In this document: in pieces, positions 1 through 11,183 of the stretch | Position numbering within the stretch: the stretch's first letter is position 1 | How the letters are laid out: the number at the start of each line of letters is the position of its first letter | NCBI GenBank assembly: GCA_019787685.1 | Contig: JAHNUO010000010.1 | Location: 1,426,001-1,490,000, forward strand | Origin: Chiua virens | Taxonomy: Eukaryota > Basidiomycota > Agaricomycetes > Boletales > Boletaceae | Direction of reading: 5' to 3' | Length of the DNA stretch: 64,000 nucleotides | Program-made: the position numbers and the translations under genes | Notes under the pieces: generated by a model | Databases searched by the model: none | What the model saw: only the letters and a program-made list of their open reading frames with translations | What the model was told of the DNA's origin: nothing

Positions 1-2010
1 GGAGACTTCAAGAGTCTTCATCCGAGTGCGAGAGGTTAGCTCTCGGAAAAATGAGGATCGGAACTCTTGCTCCTCCGAAACTTGAACTCCCTACAAGGAA
101 AATAAGTGATCTGAAATCATTGAACAACAATGTCAAACCTTCGTCAAGATCGATTGGAATGCCTTTGGCATCATGATGGCCCCTGATGGTTGAGTAAATC
201 GTGTGGCTTCTCGTTTCAGATGATCTGCACGAGAAGGAGTATACTCTGTGCAACATTCGACACCGTACGTGAACTTCGATGCCCGCGAGGTGACGAGCGG
301 ATCAATGTAGGAGGAGACAGCACCGTCCTGCGACGGCCTTGTTGCTGAAATGCAATGAGCACCGTCCTAAAACTCGTAGTGATGCAATACGTACACGTGA
401 GTCGATGGTCTGCATAACTGTACATCCGAGAACACAGGATGTTGTTGCAGACGATGATAGAGATAATCGCTGGCGGCATAGCCACCAACCAGGAAAGCAT
501 GCTTCAGAGTAAGATCAGGGTATGCATAGAGCAACGACACGATTCAATCCCACCTTAATTTGTATCTGCAACCCCATTCCTGTACTTGTCGCTGCTTCTC
601 AAATGCCTCAGCGATTGCCTCCACAGACGGCTCGAAGAATGTTGCGACATCTGCGCTACAGGAGTGCTTCGAAGGTCGATCTCAGGCTCGAAATTCAATG
701 TCAGAAGCCTGCTTACCCAGCTAGCTTGAGTTGGCCAGAACGTATATCATATTGTGGGTCCTTATCACGCACGGTTCCGAATCTGATGTATTGCGGATCA
801 TCTGCGTCACGGAACCTCAGTTTTGTAGTTTGGTCAAAAATCTCTTTCATCTGCTCGACAATGTCAGGGGATCCGTAACTCGAATTAGCGAGTTTGCCTG
901 TCATCGAACATGATCAAGGGAGGATAGTTGAGATGTCAGGAGCACACACTCTTCAGGAATGCGTGCGCTCTTTGTGTCACGAAGACAGACCCTTGGAGTC
1001 GACCTAATACAGCGAACGCGTTTGGAATTCAAAAAGGATAAATTAAGTTTAAAATAACCCACATTCCGCAGGTGCAATCTCCTTGAATTCTCTCGGAGAG
1101 GATAACTTGATGGAGTAAGCACTCAAGTCGATGGTGCCACCTCCAGCATCGATAATGACCACACCTTGATGTTCCGATTCTTCGTCACTCTGCTCTTCAG
1201 GATCGTCCGCGTTGACAATAGGGACTTTGGAGAGCGAGTCCGATGCCAGCACGTGGACGCAGAAGTGAAGACTAGCTTCACCTTCTGTCAATAGATGGAG
1301 TCGCTTCGCGTGCTTGTTTTTACCAGGGATCAGCCCTGCGATTTTCCCCGCATGGCGAATCTGCTGTTGTTGCAACCCTTCCCATCCGTTCGGATGCGTC
1401 AGAATAAACTCTATGTTACTCTCCATCGACTTCCACATAGAAACACCGCTAGCATGAGATTCGGTGATATAAGTGCGAGCGCAGTTGAACAGGTATTGCA
1501 TGAAATCGGCGAGGACCTGGACGGCGCTTTTGCCCTCAGGAAGTGGGGGGATGTCCTCGTCTTTGATGTGGGAGGATGCCAAATGTTTCGTTCGCAAATG
1601 AAGCTTCCACCTAGTGACAAATCTGTGAACAAAAGGAAAAAGAATCATCTCTCCGATTCAGACGTACCACTCGAGCTTAACCCAATTTTCCTCCTCCGCT
1701 TGATCAATGATGTGTTGCTGTAGCGCCTCAGCGCCTACCGCCTTTAGGACACCTTGACGATCATAGTACAAAATAGAGGGTATCTTGTTATCACCTCCGA
1801 CGTGCTCTTGAGCGGGATATCTGGACAGGTAATACGTCTATCAGCGTAGCTTCGTCCTTGACGAAAATTCACTCACCTCGACACTCCAAGAATCTTTGGA
1901 ACTTCTCCAGGATCAAGTATGCAGTACGAAACCCCGCTGTATGTCGTACCAACATCGAAAGCAAGCACCAGTTTGCGAGAACGCCCGCCGTATGGCTCAC
2001 GAGGAGACAT
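1..2010 (-). CDS. Hsp70-like (HSPA12-type) ATPase, copy 1, 3' end outside window
   Basis: Large Hsp70-like protein of the actin/Hsp70 ATPase superfamily, HSPA12-type; such proteins lack the canonical peptide-binding domain and their clients are unknown. The start ATG at 2010 opens an exon with the phosphate-1 motif AFDVGTTYSG. Exons follow at 1820-1668 and 1610-1063 (phosphate-2 motif VIIDAGGGTIDLS), then a short exon ending near 917, one from about 897 to 712, one at about 650-590, and the VGGYAAS adenosine-motif exon near 390-500. Introns are about 50-60 nt GT-AG. After the NKAVA exon one extra G (plus-strand 327-328) shifts the frame; the following sequence resumes the family in the +1 frame and reads on to base 1, so the C-terminus lies outside. 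The copy at 24998-27318 has the same exon pattern without the shift. Either a sequencing error or a young pseudogene. Confidence 0.85.
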
Positions 2011-2197
2011 GTTGTGAGCTCACAATGCTCTGCGAGGAGAATCTATGTGGGGAAACTTTGGCCCAGTTCGGAAAGGACTGCAGAAACCGGATGGTGTGTG
2101 GGGCAAGCTGCTGGTAAACGCGTCCCAGGCCTGGATGCGTTCGGCTTGTGTGACATAATATTCATACTAAGGAGAACCTTCAAAGAATTGTAATATC

Positions 2198-2337
2198 ACG
2201 ACGAATGGATCAAAATTTTGTACAACATTTAGGCCCGCCCGAAACGCGTTGACTAACATTTAGCACCGTACTAAATGTTGGTCAACACATTTAAATTAAC
2301 ATTTAGACCGGCCTAATATTTTGATCCATCCGTTGTG
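2198..2337. mobile_element. Short inverted-repeat element, MITE-like
   Basis: A 140-bp AT-rich palindromic unit. The left end begins CACGACGAATGGATCAAAAT and the right end is its near-perfect inverse, CACAACGGATGGATCAAAAT on the minus strand. A second nested inverted pair lies inside (GTTGACTAACATTTAG at about 2248 against CTAAATGTTGGTCAAC at about 2270). TAT flanks both outer ends, a possible 3-bp target-site duplication. No coding capacity. It lies just upstream of the Hsp70-like gene. A non-autonomous DNA transposon is the simplest reading; a transcription-coupled hairpin is an alternative. No second copy was seen in this window. Confidence 0.5.
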
Positions 2338-2596
2338 TATGTAGATATAAACCTTGCGACGCCACAGAATGTCCGTGGGATGTGAAATAGAAGGCGACAC
2401 GGCAATACGCCGTCTACTGCTCTTCGTCAGATAAGAGACACAACGAGAAAGGTGTGTGGTATGAGAGGGTCAATTTGGGTTCTGTTAAGAGCGTGGGAAT
2501 TTAAACTGGCCTCAGCCGTGAAATCGATGCACCTTCACGAACTCCTTACAACATGGTAAAACTTGTACCGATACCTCACCCTGCCTATTATCCACT

Positions 2597-2893
2597 CTAC
2601 TGTGGAAGGTTCTCTGAGGATTCGACGCGTCGACATTCTTGAAAATCGAAACCAAAAAGGGTGTCGTGCAATTTGACTTGTCCACCGATCAAGACCCCAC
2701 CGCGTTCTTTCTGAAGGGTGAGTACTTCGACGTTATGAAACTGATCATCCTCTTTGAATAGAACATCAAAATTTCCGCGGCCGAACATACTTTCTTTAGC
2801 AGAAGGTAACCTCAGTTGAATGTTTGTAACTTGCAGTCTACTCAACAACGGTTCAGCACCTCTCTGATACCATTCCCAGATGCCTGCATACAT
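2597..2893 (-). CDS. Hypothetical small ORF, possibly one exon of a larger gene
   Basis: ATG-initiated 98-codon frame with balanced composition and no low-complexity bias. The C-terminal half carries alternating charged and hydrophobic residues (KEDDQFHNVEVLTLQKERGG) as in a beta-rich fold. No family recognised. It lies between the MITE-like element and an Hsp70 relic, on the same strand as both Hsp70 loci. Flanking sequence was not assigned to further exons. It could be a chance frame. Confidence 0.3.
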   Translation of the reverse strand: MYAGIWEWYQRGAEPLLSRLQVTNIQLRLPSAKESMFGRGNFDVLFKEDDQFHNVEVLTLQKERGGVLIGGQVKLHDTLFGFDFQECRRVESSENLPQ

Positions 2894-3291
2894 TCACGCC
2901 GAAAGGAGATCCGGGAAGACTAGCAACTGTCATAGACGTAGAACATCTCGGGAAAAAATGTGCAGATGGTTGAGTCACTAATGGGGGTCAAATAAATGAG
3001 CACTGGAGAAACTTGCGCGATACGCTATGATCATTTTTCTGTGCATTCCGTGTGCTCGATTGAGCATGGGGAAACAAGCACCCAGCAGCCAGAAGTGATA
3101 TTCAGAAAATATAGATGAAACACGGTGCATGATGAGATTCCGCCTAGTCTCGGAGAACATTACTATGACATCTTGCCGGGAACCTCAGATCAAGGTTGCT
3201 TCAAAAACATGGTATTCTCGGACACCATCGACGCAAGACTCCTGTAAGCATCGGGCGAGAGATTTGCATAATCTTTAGATGGGATGCACGA

Positions 3292-3695
3292 TTATATGGT
3301 TACTCGCCCCATCTCCATGCCCTGAAGAGACATGGGAAGCACGATCAGTATGAATGACGTTTATAACGAGTAGGTCAATACAAAGACATACGTTGTCGTA
3401 CCAACTGATCTGAGTCTTGAGTTCTGTCACACAAAAAAACGACGAAGGTGATGGGGCTGCATACTTCGGGCTAGCTTTGACGTGTCCGCGCGCACAGAAC
3501 ACAGGGTCGAAAACGCATCTGACACAACCAGAGATGGGTCAGTGCGACAGTCCATGAATGCGCATGTACCAACTCACTGCGTTCCGTGTCCACTCGAGAT
3601 AGATTCAGAAGCTTGGCCCTGTATGCAACGATGTCGACGCGGATATTACCATAGTGAGAAAGGTCAAACTATTGTTCCTCGGATACCCTGCGCGT
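3292..3695 (-). pseudogene. Truncated Hsp70-like C-terminus
   Basis: C-terminal third of an Hsp70-like gene only, without the ATPase-domain exons. After an acceptor near 3691 the frame reads VSEEQ, then TAG where the paralogues have GAG (Glu), then FDLS and a stretch ending VDTERS. This aligns with the intact copy's ITITSYRG...VDNERG region. A GT-AG intron follows, then an exon reading DAFSTLCSVRADTSKLA, with a length change in a T-run before LKTQISWYDN. A last intron and a short terminal exon (GMEMGRVTI, stop at 3292-3294) match the intact copy's layout. One nonsense codon, one frameshift and the missing N-terminus make this a relic. Confidence 0.75.
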
Positions 3696-3699
3696 AGCA

Positions 3700-5412
3700 A
3701 ACAGGATATATCTGTAAAAGCGTCGAGTGTGGATGGTGATGCGCGTGCGCGGTTAGCGACGTACCGCCGCTGAGCGTGTTGGGCAAGTGTGGAAGGCCAG
3801 AGGGACGCCTGATGGGGGACGACGTGGCAGTCCCAGCAGTCGTCGTTTGACCCTGATGGCTTGAAGGCCGCGACACAGTAAGGATTGCGAAGGGCGTGAT
3901 ACCAGAATTCGCCGCCACCACCCCCTCACTTCTCTCCGGACCAATCGGTTTATCTGTCCACTACACTGAAGCACTGTGAACAACGCGTGTCCGAGCCCGA
4001 TGTCGCTCCAGCGTTCTTCCCTCCCGACGCAGACAAACCAATCTCAGAAGACTTGACACTCGTCGCTTGACTCTGCTGAGTCTTTGCCAGGTCAGATACC
4101 ACCTCTCAGGCTGGCGTCACATCCAAGCCGGTCTTGGATGGTGGCGATGGCAGTCGTAACACCGTTCACAGCAGCATAGTCTGATCCAGGTGACCACTGC
4201 TGACCACACTCTCCATCTCTCCATTGGCGCTCGAACTGGCCCGCCAACCCGAACCCTCCAATCCCACACCATCCTTACCAGCGTCAACCGAACTCGATCT
4301 CAATTGATCCACAATCTCCCTCGTCCTCGACGTCATCTTCCACTTCGCATTCGTCGTCGGATTCGCAGGCCATTCAGACGCCCCATTCGGAGATGGCGAG
4401 CAAAGATGTGAGCTGCCAAACACGGACCCAGTCGCGGGCGGAGACAGGGAGCTTTGTCTCGAACTTGAAGATGGCGGCGATTCGTCGCCGTTGATGCGGT
4501 TTGAACCAGGGGAGGACGATCCAGTCTTGGCAGATGAAGTGAATTGGAAATTGCCGTGTTTTTCTCACCAATCCATCCGACTGCTGCAAGTCTCGACCCC
4601 ATCTTTTCCTCAGTCGGTGACAGGGGAAGCGAGGAGGAAGATGAGGACGGCAAGACGGGGTTCAGATTCCCAAAACCCTCAGGAATCTTTGCGGAGCCCG
4701 CTGTCAGGACTCGTCGGTGGCGAGCAGAGCAGAGCAGCATCCTCGAAAGTGGGAGAGTTCGATTCGGCCATCTTGAAGTTCACCTTTGGGTTGCCTTGGT
4801 CACCCAGGCTGAGATCCTTTCCAGACGACATAGATACCACGTGACCATCCCCGCAAGCATGGTTTGCGCACCTCACTGGATGAGGAGATAGATAGCCGTG
4901 ACAATGACCCTGACGGAAAGACCCACTCAGTGAAGGGAACACCACAGCCTTTGAGGATCCAGGACGGGAGTCCGACGAGGTGGATGACAGAGGGGGAAAC
5001 AGACGCGGAGAATCGATCGAGGAGTTTGAGTCTGTTTGACTGGCATGGTGAGATCCGACATACCAATTGCGACAGCTGCAGCCGCGTGCGCATCATCAAT
5101 CTCGATGTTATCCACGTCTACTTCATCGTCTCCGTGGACTTGTAATCCTTCTACACAATGCGACGTCGTGCTCGCTCTGATGGGTGTATGCGACGGCGGA
5201 TCCAAGTCCGTCGTTGTCGTTGTCGATTCATGATTATGATCCTCCGTCTCTTTGTCGCGGTCATGGCTCAGTTCGTGCTCGTCCCGAGCTAACAGCGACT
5301 TGGTGTGCTGTCGAGAAGACTGAGATGGACGGACGGAGGTAGGGGTGACAGGAGAAGGGAAACGGTGTGAATGAGGCGCGAGCGACTTGCCATGATTCAG
5401 GTCACAATTCAT
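3700..5412 (-). CDS. Ser/Pro-rich hypothetical protein, exon structure unresolved
   Basis: Minus-strand frames from an ATG at 5412 down to about 3700 give a chain of low-complexity coding-like segments. They are an acidic N-terminal part with DDEVDVDNIEIDD, a segment rich in SNSSIDSPRL and SSTSSDSRPG, SSSSSSLPLSPTEE, then SSSSRQSSLSPPATG, a more ordered stretch around TSRTREIVDQLRSS, and AAVNGVTTAIATIQDRLG near 4140. The segments change frame repeatedly, some by possible introns and some by apparent single-base shifts, for example near 3960 where a stop interrupts a continuous Ser-rich segment. This composition is typical of disordered fungal regulatory proteins; no domain recognised. The 3' part stops abruptly against the Hsp70 relic at about 3700 with no convincing stop codon. 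Confidence 0.35.
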
Positions 5413-6987
5413 GGACGGAGGCGCACCTGAGAGCACATAGCATACAATACATCAGCATCCTACTGAAAGATCACGGACGACACAGAGACGAATACATTCG
5501 AAGAAACGAAAGGACAATCAACGTCGAAAAGCATAAACCGATCGAACATTTATGACAAGGCAATGCGCAAAGGTCCAACCAAGATACGAAAACACGCCTG
5601 GGTGGAGCACCATACCAATATCAATATCCATGTCCCTGTGACGACGCAACACGACCACCCGGAAACCATGGTGGGAACTGTATCGGTGGATGGCCATACT
5701 GTATCCCAGGGCATCTCGTGGCGGCTGGAGAAAGTTGACGATGAGGCATACGCATCAACGCCATTTCTATGCGCGAAATCCAAAGGTACGACGTGTCCTC
5801 CTCGACGGTCCATCGGGGTCAACCAGTTCTTCCGCCGTGCGTGCCCAGCACACCTTTCCCTCATCCATCGTGGCCTCGTCAATCTCAAGTCGCAGATCCA
5901 ATGCATTGCCCTGAGTCGACCCAGGCCCACATCGGCATCCTTCTCAGTCCTTCTATACGCCGAGTGACGTCAAGTGCAACGCCGTACCACGCAGAAAAGC
6001 CGACCGCCGCTTCGTATGGCTCCAGTACCGATTCGGCGACATGGCAGCGGAGATGCATACATGTCAGTGACGCGTTCCTGACACGGCAGATAGGAGGAGG
6101 ATATCCCACTGAGGACTTCCCCCTTCGACGAGGAAGAGGGGAATAGAGCAGCGAGGCATGGTAGTGAGGTTTCGTCACTTCAGAGTGTGCTGGCGGGAGA
6201 TGGAATCGGTGGCTTTTCTGTTCCCACGACTAGCGCTCAAGCACGTTCAGACCTTGTCACGCACCTAAGTAGGTCACGATCCAGACATTACCAAGACGCA
6301 TATACAACCTTCAAGCTTCATGGTCATGTTTAACTCTATTGTCGTTCCCCCCCGTCGAATGAAGCGATGGGCGGAAACCTAAGGTGCTCGCGGATACCAT
6401 CAACTTCAAGGCCACACTGGAACAACTGTTCAAGAACTCATGTGCTTTCCAGATCACGAAACTCTACAACGAGCATGCGCTGTTTTGCCGACTTTTCGCG
6501 AGGCTTGGGCATTGGCGAGGAGACATTCGAGTATTAGAGCGAGCTGGATGGCACACCAGTGGGTTCTCATCGTGCATCACGTCATGACTGCTCTGCTCAC
6601 GAACTTTCAGGCACCGCGTGTTTGCCGTCTCTAGCACGGATCTTGTGCTACAGGGCACCGGGCGCGTTGCCCGTGTCTAGCGGTCAGTCAGAACCGTACA
6701 CTACTCGACATGAATGCTGTCCGGACGCTTGGGTCGAATTCGAACCATGACTGCAACATCCGGGCTACTATTATTACATCGCCGCGTGTTGCACCGAAGT
6801 CAGACCCCAGCGGTTTCTGGCGAGTGAGACGTCGCAAGCGCCTAGCTACGCGAATGAGAACAAAATGGATCATATCTGAAGATCATATCGGAGGTATGTG
6901 ACCCTTATTGACCGCACCGGCGTACAGCTGATAATCGGTGCAGCTCTACACGAAATCATATGAACTGTTCAAAAAGTACAGTTCGAC
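5413..6987. other. Unassigned region
   Basis: About 1.6 kb with frames on both strands of up to about 130 codons (5563-5967 plus, 5550-5930 minus) that overlap each other and have no recognised domain, splice pattern or initiation context. No repeat, RNA gene or mobile-element feature was seen. Confidence 0.3.
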
Positions 6988-7480
6988 GACGAGTCAGCGC
7001 AGGACTATTTCCGACGTGATATTCGTGTAGGCGAGGTGGAGCTGACGGCGAGGTTGTTGGTAGAGATGATTGGGTATGGTACATGGACGGATGAATTTAT
7101 GTCGCCTACTGATCTTCCCCACGATAGGCGATATTGACGAGCCCGGGGTGCTGAAAAAGGATCTACAAGTCCTTCTCAGGGTAAGATACGAGTCAAAGTG
7201 TACGAGCATACCACTCAATATTCAAGGTCAGAACTCTGTTCCATCTCCCATAGAGGACAACATAGTCATCGACCTCAAACCAATCTGTTACGTGCTACTA
7301 TGATAACCAACAACCTTTTTGTAGTGAAACCCGCGGCGGTATCTTGGAAACCTGAGTGGGAGAAGAGGTTACCTTCAGGTTTCGCTGTTCATACCGCCGG
7401 AGGCGATGATCTCTCGGCTTCCGATCGACTCTATTATAATTCTGTTCTCAGACAACGTCAATAATCCTCCACCATGACGT
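6988..7480 (+). CDS. Coding-like islands, unknown product
   Basis: Three consecutive plus-strand segments look protein-coding although no family is recognised. About 6983-7137 is an acidic, well-mixed frame containing ESAQDYFRRDIRVGEVELTA, ending in TGA after HDRRY. Overlapping and following it is GDIDEPGVLKKDLQVLL, with a possible intron (GTAAGATACG to TTCAAG, about 7180-7227) before SPIEDNIVIDLKP. About 7318-7464 reads KPAAVSWKPEWEKRLPSGF, ending with TAA. Frame changes between islands need introns or indels. Start and end are not defined; the coordinates only mark the densest part. Confidence 0.3.
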
Positions 7481-8531
7481 GTCTCTACATTCGAACCCGG
7501 TGTGGTCCGTGCCGCTGGGTCAGACACGGGGCGAGAAACTGATCGAGGTTGGGGTACACTCGAGGTGGCGACACACCAGGTTGTCTTGACAAGCACGCTT
7601 GTCTCGGACGTCTCCAGGGACGTCAGCGTAGGTGTTCTCGCCATCGCTTGAGTTGCGTCGTCGCGCAAGTCGAGTGTCGCCATACCTCGATAGCGAGCTG
7701 CGTGAATATCTGAGCTCTGGCGAGGGTTCGTTACTGACACATGGGTGACCTTCGGTGTGCGACAACCTGTCTAGCTGTCGGCTTCGTTTTCGCACCAAGA
7801 CCTGGTAGTGTTGGACCAGACGTACGTCATCGCGGCCCGGGTCAAGATCACGAATACAGACAATCGCACGCGTGACGTGGTCGTCGACGTGCTCTTGCGG
7901 CTATTTCCATGGTCGTACCGGTGATCCGATCCCGATCGCTGACCGCGCACACCAGAGATCGTCGGGCTTGATCAAGGGTGTTCAGTTTGGGATGGTGCAA
8001 CCGATGGTCTCTGTTGTGCAGACTACGGTGTTTCCGGACAGTGGTGCGCCGGGGAATCAGATGGACGTTTCTGTCCAGTCGAGTATGACCGGCCGGGGGT
8101 CTGGAGACACTGAGGAGATTTTGAGGACTTGTTGGTGCCTGATGTCGAGTGCGTGCGTTTCTAGTTATGGATACATACATTCTTTCGCAGCGGGAGTACT
8201 AGTACGCGCGCGAGGTGACGACTGATTCAGATCAGACGGGGTGAGCCCTTGCGAGGGTCGGGGACGACGACTATGAATTAGGATCCCCTGATACAGGTCG
8301 ACATTTTATATACCCTACTGCTATTGTCTCCGGACGACTCAGATGTGTAATCTGTGGTCTTTGTCTCGACACAGTGAGGCCGAGCTTGGTTGGCTCGTGT
8401 TTATACTAATCCTCGATCCTCGATCTCTAACACATTCAAGTTGACTAACCTAAGCTGCTTCTACACGGACATCATGCACCGTAGCATATACTCGGTGCTT
8501 TGCTCTCAACTCGTGAATGACTGGCAAATAT
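7481..8531. other. Unassigned region downstream of the first 7TM gene
   Basis: One plus-strand island near 7800-7915 reads TYVIAARVKITNTDNRTRD and then breaks. The remainder has overlapping short frames on both strands without domains. It may be the 3' part of the same decayed or misassembled gene as the islands at 6988-7480. Confidence 0.25.
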
Positions 8532-9770
8532 CTATATCATGTGTGAGCTTGAACCCAATGGCCCCTGTTGCTGTGATTTGTGCGTAACAATCGTGTTCGA
8601 TCCACTGGCACCATTGTCGTAGAACACTGGCCTCGATAGCGTGGAAGTGAGCTTGGTAGATGTCGTCTCCTCCCACGCCGTTCCTCTAGACACCCTGTAG
8701 ACGATCAAAATGGGTGCTATAACCTGTCGATTCCAATGTTCCAGGACCTCCAGATGATACAATCCATCGTGACGCAGACACACCTGAATATTACCAAGCG
8801 TGATAAACACGACGATGTGACCCGGACTGGACACGGCGTATACGATGATGAACACTAGCGACCACGTTGCATACAGAGCTGACGACTCTATGAGCATCGT
8901 TGCGGTACCCGTGTAAGGGCATTGCTGGGCTTCCTTCTTTCCTATAATGATGTTCAGCTAACGCGAAAATAACCGATGGGAACAAGAATACCTAAGCTTC
9001 GTTCCAAGAGCCTCTTGAATGCCAACAATCGAATTGTGATCAAGGCCGTCGCAAAGACATTCAAAGTCACAGATAAGGTAAAAAATGGAACAATAGCTTT
9101 CTCCGCAAGAACGGGAAAGAGCGTTTGATCGTTATGGTTCAGCGCGAAGATTGTGAAGCACCCAGTACCTTGAAGCAAGTTGGAACTGTCGGCTTGGTGT
9201 CGTAGACGCAAAGATCTCGAGGGGCTTACCAACTGCACCAATGTAGATCAGGAACATGATCGAAAGAATCAAGCCGCGTGCGAGTGAATGTACGCTGTTG
9301 TAAAAGATTACAAGCCGCCATAGCTATCCACGTTTGTCAGATGGATGTCCGAGGGTGAATGAACCAAAACTCGCCATCACAGCATCCGCAAACCACATCG
9401 CGAGGACAAAAGCTGTATACGTCAGGGTAGGGACGGGCTGACCCCATGCATCGGCTAGGTAGGCACTCGGTCCTCCAGGGTAGTCTAGCTCCCAGGAATA
9501 CGCATAGATCCTGCAATAGGCATTTGCGAACGAGGAAAGGCTCGACAAAATCCATAATATAGTGACCCATGCGGTCAATAGGACAGTCTTCCTCGAGGAA
9601 TAACTTCTCGAACGAAGGTTACGGATAAGATTGTGCATGCAAACCGCATAAAAAGACGTCATGATGCCCCACGAGATGCCCGACACGAACGTGGTGGCGA
9701 CGAGGTCGATACTCCCGCCATACAGGACTTCGTATGATGGTGTTGCGGTTTCATTGGCGGGCGCTGACAT
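8532..9770 (-). CDS. Orphan seven-transmembrane protein, array copy 1
   Basis: Basidiomycete GPCR-like 7TM protein; ligand and coupling unknown. The start ATG at 9770 (MSAPANETAT) is chosen because all paralogues begin MSxPxxxT. Hydrophobic segments in order: LVATTFVSGISWG, LLTAWVTILWILSS, a third spanning the first intron (FVLAMWFADAVM then LWRLVIFY), LILSIMFLIYIG, FFTLSVTLNVFATAL, the sixth around LYATWSLVFIIVYAV, and VIAPILIVYRV, followed by a Ser/Thr-rich tail. The loop between TM2 and TM3 carries DYPGGP. Four introns are inferred. The first has a GC donor (ATG|GCGAGT), shared with copy 2. The last, before TM7, is 60 nt with no stop in frame, so retention would give a longer loop. No frameshift seen. 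Confidence 0.82.
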
Positions 9771-11183
9771 TGGACTCTGGAAGCGAACGGATTTCTGGTC
9801 GTACCTTCTACGGCTTCTTATGAGCTCTATCTGCCCGTGGTACATAATGGATTTGTCAATCCAAGCAACATGCTCTCATGAATTGTGTGAACCTTCCATA
9901 ATCAGCTAGTATCGGGAAGCAAATGAGTTACGCTGCACTGCACCAATGCCATCCATCAGGACACGGTCATATCGTATATGGCCGATAGGCGTCGCCAGGT
10001 TCGCTTCGTTGCGGAGTCATTGACGAGGAAATGCGCTCCCCGGTATCTCCGCGTGTGTACTTTGCCCGGAATGGGTGCACCCGCCATATTGCGCCGTACT
10101 GGTAGTATCGCCAATTACGAACTTACGGTGCACGGCAACTTCACTAGATGCCTGGCGTTTCTAGAAGCCAAAGTCGAGTTCACCTCGAACTTGGATCAAG
10201 CCCTCGAAGCCTCGTGACGTGACGACACAGTGACCGCTCAGCGCCTCCAGGCGTCGGACCAGTACATCTGTTAGATTACGGACCAATTAATGCCTTCGTG
10301 GTCGCGCAGAGATGCCATTGTTACACGCTCCATTGTACTTGATTCCCATTCTAAACTTGATTGTGCTGATTTTCGGCCTCCCTCCTTTCTGCAACATTGT
10401 TGTCCTTGACGATGTCCCACATAGTTGTAAGCAGATGCCTCGAGGTAGAGAGCTACGTCTCTGCACAGTTGAATAGTAGGCGGCGGCACCCGACGGACGG
10501 TCAGCTTAAGTGTCCCGCCGGATGCATATCTTAAAGAAAACATATTAGTTTTCCGTAGAATATTAGAGGTACGACTCATTTCTGAACCAGCCAATTAGCA
10601 ATTTCTTGTAAAACCTCGGTGCGAGTCTGACAAAACGCATTGTCGAACCCAAGTGGGTCGACCAGCACAACGCGCCTACCATCATCTCGCGAAACAATAC
10701 ATGGCGCTTGTCAGACCGGAGGTGACCCGCTCTACGCTGTTCCATGTTCCTGGCGATGTTGAAGTTACCGCTGTTAAACCTCATGTTGGTCTTCCTGGAC
10801 TCCGTTGGTCCCATAAGGCTGTTTTATGGGCCTTTTCAGAGCGAGTAATATAAGAATATACAACAACACCTACGCAATCGCGTTGCAATGACGGCTGGCT
10901 GGAAACGGTATTTGGTCATATTTGATCATATCATAACTTTTTCATGGCCTCGATGCATTCAAATTGTCGTGGCAAGCAATAGCGTATACATTGCGTCGTC
11001 AGCAGGCCCATAAGTATCATAGTGTCAGTTTTGGATGCAGTAACACATGAATAGATTGGTTCTCCCATCGAGCGCGTTGGCACTGTTTGGCCCACCTGAG
11101 TTATATCGGCAAATCACGACATCCAGAATTTACGCGATGTCCCGCCCGCTCACTACTGCGACAATGTAAGTGTAGTTCTCCAT
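9771..11183. repeat. Upstream flank of 7TM copy 1, duplicated at copy 2
   Basis: About 9950-10310 resembles 15235-15530 upstream of copy 2. Both contain ATCAGGACACGRTCATA, a CGTACTRGTA block, a GACCGCTC/GACTGCTC stretch followed by GTCGGACCAG, and a common tail ending near GAGATGCCATTG/GAAATGTGGATAC. The copies have diverged with indels. The region therefore holds duplicated promoter-side DNA rather than a gene. From 10320 to 11183 only short, unsupported frames are seen. Confidence 0.55.
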
